A stretch of DNA of 64,000 nt from Eudorina sp. 2006-703-Eu-15 (Eukaryota; Chlorophyta; Chlorophyceae; Chlamydomonadales; Volvocaceae), in assembly GCA_003117195.1 (NCBI GenBank), contig BDSI01000124.1:254010-318009 (forward strand). The letters run 5' to 3'. The notes beneath the pieces are model-generated. The model made no database searches, was not told the origin of the DNA, and saw only the letters and a program-made list of their open reading frames with translations. Shown here in pieces: positions 59,098 through 64,000 of this stretch. How positions within the stretch are numbered: position 1 is the stretch's first letter; the number at the start of each line of letters is the position of its first letter. The position numbers were made by a program, and so were the translations under genes.

Positions 59098-61491
59098 GCG
59101 GTCATGTGACAAGCAGCTGGCAAGTTACACGTAGCAAGGTGCACGTCAGAACAAATCAGCGCACAAGTAGGAACTTGAGCAAGTAGCAGCAGATCACGCG
59201 CTTTAGGCATGTTATGGCGACTAGCAGGCAGGGCACCGAGGCTCCGAGGGGCGGCGTGGCGGACACTGGCCGGATGAATGCCGCCCCTGGCGGCGCCGAC
59301 AGCGGCCGGCCGTTGCAGATCGCGGCAACGGTTGGGAGGAGCAGTGAGCGCTACGCTACGCCGCCGCTGCATGCCACGGTGCCACCGTCCAGTCCGTCCT
59401 TGATGTCGAGATGCGGCCGTAGCTACGCGCGCGTGTCCCTCACCACAAGGGGTTGCAGGAGGGGCCAGCGGAGGCAAGGGGAGAGGTTGGACAGCTCCAG
59501 AACCATCCAGAAGCCGCTCCAGGCCACACTGGGGCGCACGTGGGCTCTCCCGCGACCCTGCTGCGGTTTCGGCCGCCTGGATGTGCGGCTTCTCAAGGTG
59601 ACACATAAGCACGCGTGACAAGCATTGCAAACCGTCGGGGGCAGGGCCAAGGTGCGTATGTGGCAACATAGGTGCAGGGAATGACGGTATTAAGCTAAAG
59701 GAAAGATGGCCGTTTGATGGGGTGTTGTTTCGGGGGACGTATGGGCATGGGAAAGCGCAAGCGGAAACCCAATGACGGGGATGCATCACAGATAAACACA
59801 CACGCTTACGGACATCCGACGACGTCCTCGCATGAGAGCATGAGGAATTACCGGTACTAAGGTCCTGTTCGATGAAGCATCCAGCAAGCCGTAAAGGTTC
59901 TGTGGCGCCAATGCCGCCGTGACCCTTCAGTGACCCACGGGTCCGAACAACGGACACAAGATGTACCCTGAGTGGATCTATTCTTGCATGCACTTGTTGC
60001 GTGATGCCTCTGTTCGGAGGAGTGCAGTCTTGATATATGGAAACGCAAAGCCTTTCCGTGCTGCGAGTTTTTCTGCAGACTTTGCACCTGACCACTAGGC
60101 TAGTCTAGTCTAGGTTTAGGGCGGCTGTGGCAATCTTCGTCGCTTAGGCAACCATACTGAGGTCTTCGCAAAAGCAAGGTCGGGGTCAGCTGAGAGGTAA
60201 TGAACGGTACTATGTTGCCTTAGATGATAGCCGTCCTTCTGTCCGAGCGGGACGGTCAGCTGTCAAAACCCTGGGCTGTGCGACCGCAGCAGCCTTTGAC
60301 GATCTCCAATCACGCGTTGGAAAGGTCCATCGCACGAGTGCCACCGAACGCCAACTGTGCTGACTGTTTTTTCATGTACAGACCCCGTCAGCTGTCGTTC
60401 AGGTGTCTGGCAACATGGCAACTCATTATAAAATATACCTGTGACGATGAACGGAATGACACCATTTCGCGTCCATTTGTTATCCCTGATGCCAATCAGG
60501 GCAGACAATCCGTCACCGACACCTACGCCACAACCTTCACGCCTAAGTTGTCTCTGCATGCTGCCAACGGGCAGCCCCTGCGCGCCTGCGGACACAGAAA
60601 CCTGCATGTCAGCCCACGTCAGTTGCGTCTATCTCTGCTTAATCTCTGCCTGTTTACCCTAAAATCTTGCACGACAAGATAGCTGGTGCCTACGCTTGGC
60701 CGTCACGTCCTGTACTGCGGTCATCCTCAGCAAGCCCATGCAACCGTCGGCGCGCTCTGGCCGCATGCCTGCGTCCTTGCTACATATCACAACCCTCAAA
60801 ACTTGCGATAGCGTTTCACCGAACCGGATACCCCAGGGTGCGTTACCCCCGGTGCGATATCAGCCTGCTGAACCCTGAGCACCCAAAGAGCTAAAACACG
60901 GAAGGCTGCGCGCTCGCATCCACCAGTGCCCCCACCACCCCTGATCCCAATCCATACCGCCATCAACATGCTATCCCGCCCTCGACGATGTACGCGTGTC
61001 TGTTGTCTATCAGCAGCTATCATCCCCGGTCAGCAGTGTTGAGTGTCAAACGGCAAGAACGTCAGCGACTCGGTTGGCACAAACACTCTCGACGTCAGAG
61101 CCCAGTTCCGGTGAAAAGCTGCGCCAGGTGGCCGGGGTTGCAAAGACCCAGGCCAGCATTGCGCGTCCATCTCCGCTCAGAAGAGTGACCTTCCCCCCGT
61201 CGGCGCCCTGCCCGCGCTGGTCCCGACTGAGGGCCCAACACGGCGCAAACAGGCGCCCCGTCGCACTTGGTTCCGGCCCCATTTGCCGCCGGTACTTATG
61301 ACCCCACGAGAGATTCGAGGCCACGTTTGCAACCCGCGACCCGTCCCTAAACCTCACGCACCAACGAATCGGCAGCACCGACAGGGCAGCCGCCACCTGA
61401 GACGGCCCGTGGCCGGGCGCAACTGCTTTATCCGCTCTCTGCCGGTTGATACTGTGAAAGAATAGGGCACGAACAATCCCCTGCTCATGCT
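59098..61491. other. Intergenic region between phosphodiesterase 2 and eIF3d
   Basis: This should hold the promoter of phosphodiesterase 2 and the 3' region of eIF3d, both on the minus strand. The longer open frames have no recognisable motif. I see no TGTAA on the minus strand just after the eIF3d stop. Confidence 0.4.
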
Positions 61492-63430
61492 TTAGTCCTC
61501 GGCATCAGCGGCCACCGCGGACGAAATGGTCGGCACGATGGGCACGGTCACGTCCACGGGTACTCCGGCGCCCTCGTTGCCCATGTCCACGCCGTCCAAG
61601 TCGTCGTCGTACGCGGGAGCCGTCACAGCGGCGAACGCGTCCGACGGGACCGAGTACACGCGGAGAAGCTCTTTGTTGGGGTCCTGCAGGATGAAACGAC
61701 CGACGCGGGAGGGCGCGCACTTAGCATCAGCTGATGTAATTGCGCGCGGGTCGAGGATCCTTACACAATGTCGAGTCCTGGGCATACAGGGACAGCCAAT
61801 TTCCCGGCGATGTTTGTCCTGACGACTGCGGCTTCCCCTCCCGAACTCTCCCTCCTGGCCTGCTATGATCGTGAACTCAAATAATTCCCATAGCATAAGC
61901 AGCATGCAGATTCACAACAATCCAGGTCTCGCCTCACCTTGACCAGCAGGTACGTCCCTTCATCGAGCGCTAGCAGCATGTCGCACAGTGCGCGGACGAT
62001 GCCCCAGCAGTTGTCAATGTCCAGGCTGATGGACCGCGCCGCGTCGCGGGGCTTGAGCGCCTGCGGGGAGAGACAAGAAATATCAGGTTACAAGGCCCGA
62101 AACCACAACCCAATATGCTAACGACCGAGCATGACAGGACACAGCGAAAAAGGCGCGTTGCGAATGTTACGCCCCCGGAAGTACAGCGAATCCCCGCAAG
62201 ACATAAAATTGATCCCTCTACTGCCAGGTACGCATGCCCGGCGCTCAAGGGCTGCTTGCACCCACATGCATGGCCAGCACGACGTGGTTGGACACATCGC
62301 GGGGCGTCGCACGCGAGACGAAGCCGAGCTTGATCTGGTCTGCTCCACTGAGGAGCGCCGACGCTGTCCACTTGGCCACCTGCGCGCACGCACGTCGACA
62401 GCGCAGGCACGGGGCAGCGACGGACATGACGGAGTGACGAAGGGCAAGAGGCATAAAATATTCTGCAGAAACTGTCAGGCTCAAATGTAACGTTCAGGTG
62501 CAAGGCAGGTTGATGCAAAGGCGTGCAGTGTACGGGCAGCCGAAGCTGCACCCAGGGACGCCAAAGTGAGTTGTGTGACGGTCAGGCAGCAACTAAACAT
62601 CATCATCATCTCACAGCGGACTCTGTCCACAACTTGCGGCCCACAATTATGAGGCGCCAACGTCCCGCGCAAACCCCAACTAAGGCTTGAACTTACCTTG
62701 AACTTGTTGTTCTTGGTTTCCGACAGCAACACGGCACCCTTCTGGTTCTCCAGGCGCTTGCGGTAATCCTGCAAGAGTTGGGGCAAAATAAAAGAAGCAT
62801 TGCAAGAACCAGCGACAAAGCAGGACAAGGCAGAACCAGCAAATCAGGGCTCCGAGCCCCTAGTATCCCTGGAAACACGCGCAGCGCGCCAGGACAGGTC
62901 ATCCCCCTAGAACCATAGCTGCACTAATAAGGGGAGTAGCATGCGAGGGCGGGCGTGCGAGCAGAAAACGACTATCATGGCGACGCACCTGGCTCTTCAT
63001 GTCGTACTCGTTGAGTGATTTGATGAGCACCGTTTGGGGTGTTGCCCCTTCGGCCGTCCGCAGCGCTGCGTCCACCTCGCACCGCACCACGATCTCCGGC
63101 GCATCCGGCCCGCTTGCCAACCGCCATTTCCGGTACCTGGAACCATCAACCGACAGGCGCAAGGGTACGGTCGAACGGCTGTGATGAGCGCGGCAACCAC
63201 GTTCTTGGCCCCAGACCTTCAAACACACCGAACTTGTTCGAAATAACATCGCCCAGGTGCACCACCCCACACCATGTGCTCACCAGGCCATAATCCGCGA
63301 CATCTAACACTAGCCCACCCGGACGCATCTCTCACTTGTATGCGCAACTCGCCAGCATGCCGGCATCGCTGGGCGACGCAAACGGGTTTGGCTGCCCGAA
63401 ATCAAGCTTGGTGCCGTCCTTGTTCAGAAC
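61492..63430 (-). CDS. EIF3D: Translation initiation factor 3 subunit D, C-terminal half (5' exons outside window)
   Basis: Six exons are seen: 63430-63336, 63136-62989, 62768-62697, 62379-62266, 62060-61938 and 61683-61492. All are GT-AG with matching phases, giving 247 residues plus stop. eIF3d is the cap-binding subunit of the eIF3 complex, which loads the 40S ribosome in the cytosol; family members have about 550 residues. Diagnostic segments in family order are [103 protein letters not shown] DNCWGIVRA and [20 protein letters not shown]. The protein ends with an acidic [10 protein letters not shown] tail, as is common in the family. The missing N-terminal exons should lie beyond 64000, because no N-terminal eIF3d sequence is visible in 63431-64000. 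Confidence 0.95.
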
Positions 63431-63518
63431 CTAGGCAAACACAAGAAGCATGTGCTTTCAGCAGGAAAGAATATTGCGACATACATAACACGCGCGCAAC
63501 CGCCTCACGGGTATCAGG

Positions 63519-63605
63519 CTCAGTTCTTCCTATTGGTCCTCAGCGCGATCCGCAGTTGCGGCCGCGTATTTTTCAGAAGTGATGTCGTTGAAAGTCATCG
63601 TCACA
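63519..63605 (+). repeat. Direct repeat near the right edge, copy 1
   Basis: It starts GGCTCAGTTCTTCCTATTGG and ends GTGATGTCGTTGAAAGTCAT. It is similar to 63839-63927. It lies in the upstream intron or 5' region of eIF3d. Confidence 0.85.
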
Positions 63606-63838
63606 GCCTGACATACCCGGGGTATATTCCAACTACGGCATGGTAATCAGCGGCGATGCAGCATTACCCAAGATTATGCATATGCACGGCTCGCAGAACA
63701 ACAACCACGTGAATGTTATCTTGAAGGAAGGCTGCGGACTCGCGCGAGCTGTCCAATGCAGCGCATCAATAAAGTGCTGTCGATTGCTCGAGTGCGGCAA
63801 ACCAGACTGTGCAATACACGCCTCGGCTTACTATGTTG

Positions 63839-63927
63839 GGCTCAGTTCTTCCTATTGGTCCTCAGCGCGGGCCAGATATTTGGCCGCGTGTTTAATCGGA
63901 AGTGATGTCGTTAAGAATTATCGTCAT
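63839..63927 (+). repeat. Direct repeat near the right edge, copy 2
   Basis: Second copy, about 320 bases from the first. The first 30 bases are identical, followed by scattered changes and again GTGATGTCGTTAAGA. About 230 bases of unrelated sequence separate the copies. Solo element ends or a simple duplication are both possible. Confidence 0.85.
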
Positions 63928-64000
63928 TGCCCATTCATTGGAGGCGAATTGTGCATCGAGTGCGAGGCATTCAATGGCATGGATTGCCTGTGACCACCTC

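Noticed and set aside
58410..60095. Long minus-strand frame overlapping phosphodiesterase 2 exon 1
   Set aside because: It is another frame over the same Pro/Gln-coding DNA and lacks family motifs, whereas the chosen frame holds VYSHRGG and ENTLT.

Overview
The window looks like nuclear DNA from a volvocine green alga (Chlamydomonas/Volvox relatives). The evidence is a pherophorin-type extracellular-matrix glycoprotein gene, GC-rich exons interrupted by many introns rich in simple repeats, long Ala/Gly/Ser low-complexity coding stretches, and a TGTAA-type polyadenylation signal behind one gene. Gene models were built by hand: splice sites were accepted only where reading phase and protein-family continuity agreed on both sides. 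I have not assigned a species.

Layout. (1) 905-6259, plus strand: an eight-exon pherophorin of 678 residues. (2) 6.3-12 kb: mostly non-coding, with a 7 x 19-bp tandem repeat. (3) About 12.1-17.4 kb, minus strand: a large low-complexity gene of unknown function with both ends unresolved. (4) 17.9-28.4 kb, plus strand: an 18-exon acylaminoacyl-peptidase (prolyl oligopeptidase family) whose first exon encodes an organelle-type presequence; its introns carry minisatellites, a dispersed repeat pair and a near-perfect 32-bp hairpin. (5) About 29.3-44.1 kb: an AT-richer accessory block with three tandem copies of a roughly 5-kb unit. Each copy carries an intact gene for an Ala-rich helical protein (559, 548 and 552 aa) containing four consecutive, exactly 50-residue repeats. 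I recognise no family for it. The middle unit contains a tRNA-derived SINE-like insertion with a 9-bp target duplication. (6) 44.1-50.3 kb: largely non-coding, with a minus-strand gene for a basic helical protein at about 48 kb. (7) 50.5-59.1 kb, minus strand: two tandem glycerophosphodiester phosphodiesterase genes of very different architecture. (8) 61.5-63.4 kb, minus strand: the C-terminal half of translation initiation factor eIF3d, whose 5' exons lie beyond the right edge.

The recognisable genes are housekeeping or cell-surface functions (protein N-terminal turnover, translation initiation, phosphodiester lipid metabolism, matrix) and do not form one pathway. The most unusual content is the triplicated 50-residue-repeat gene family and the mobile or dispersed elements linking that block to the phosphodiesterase region.
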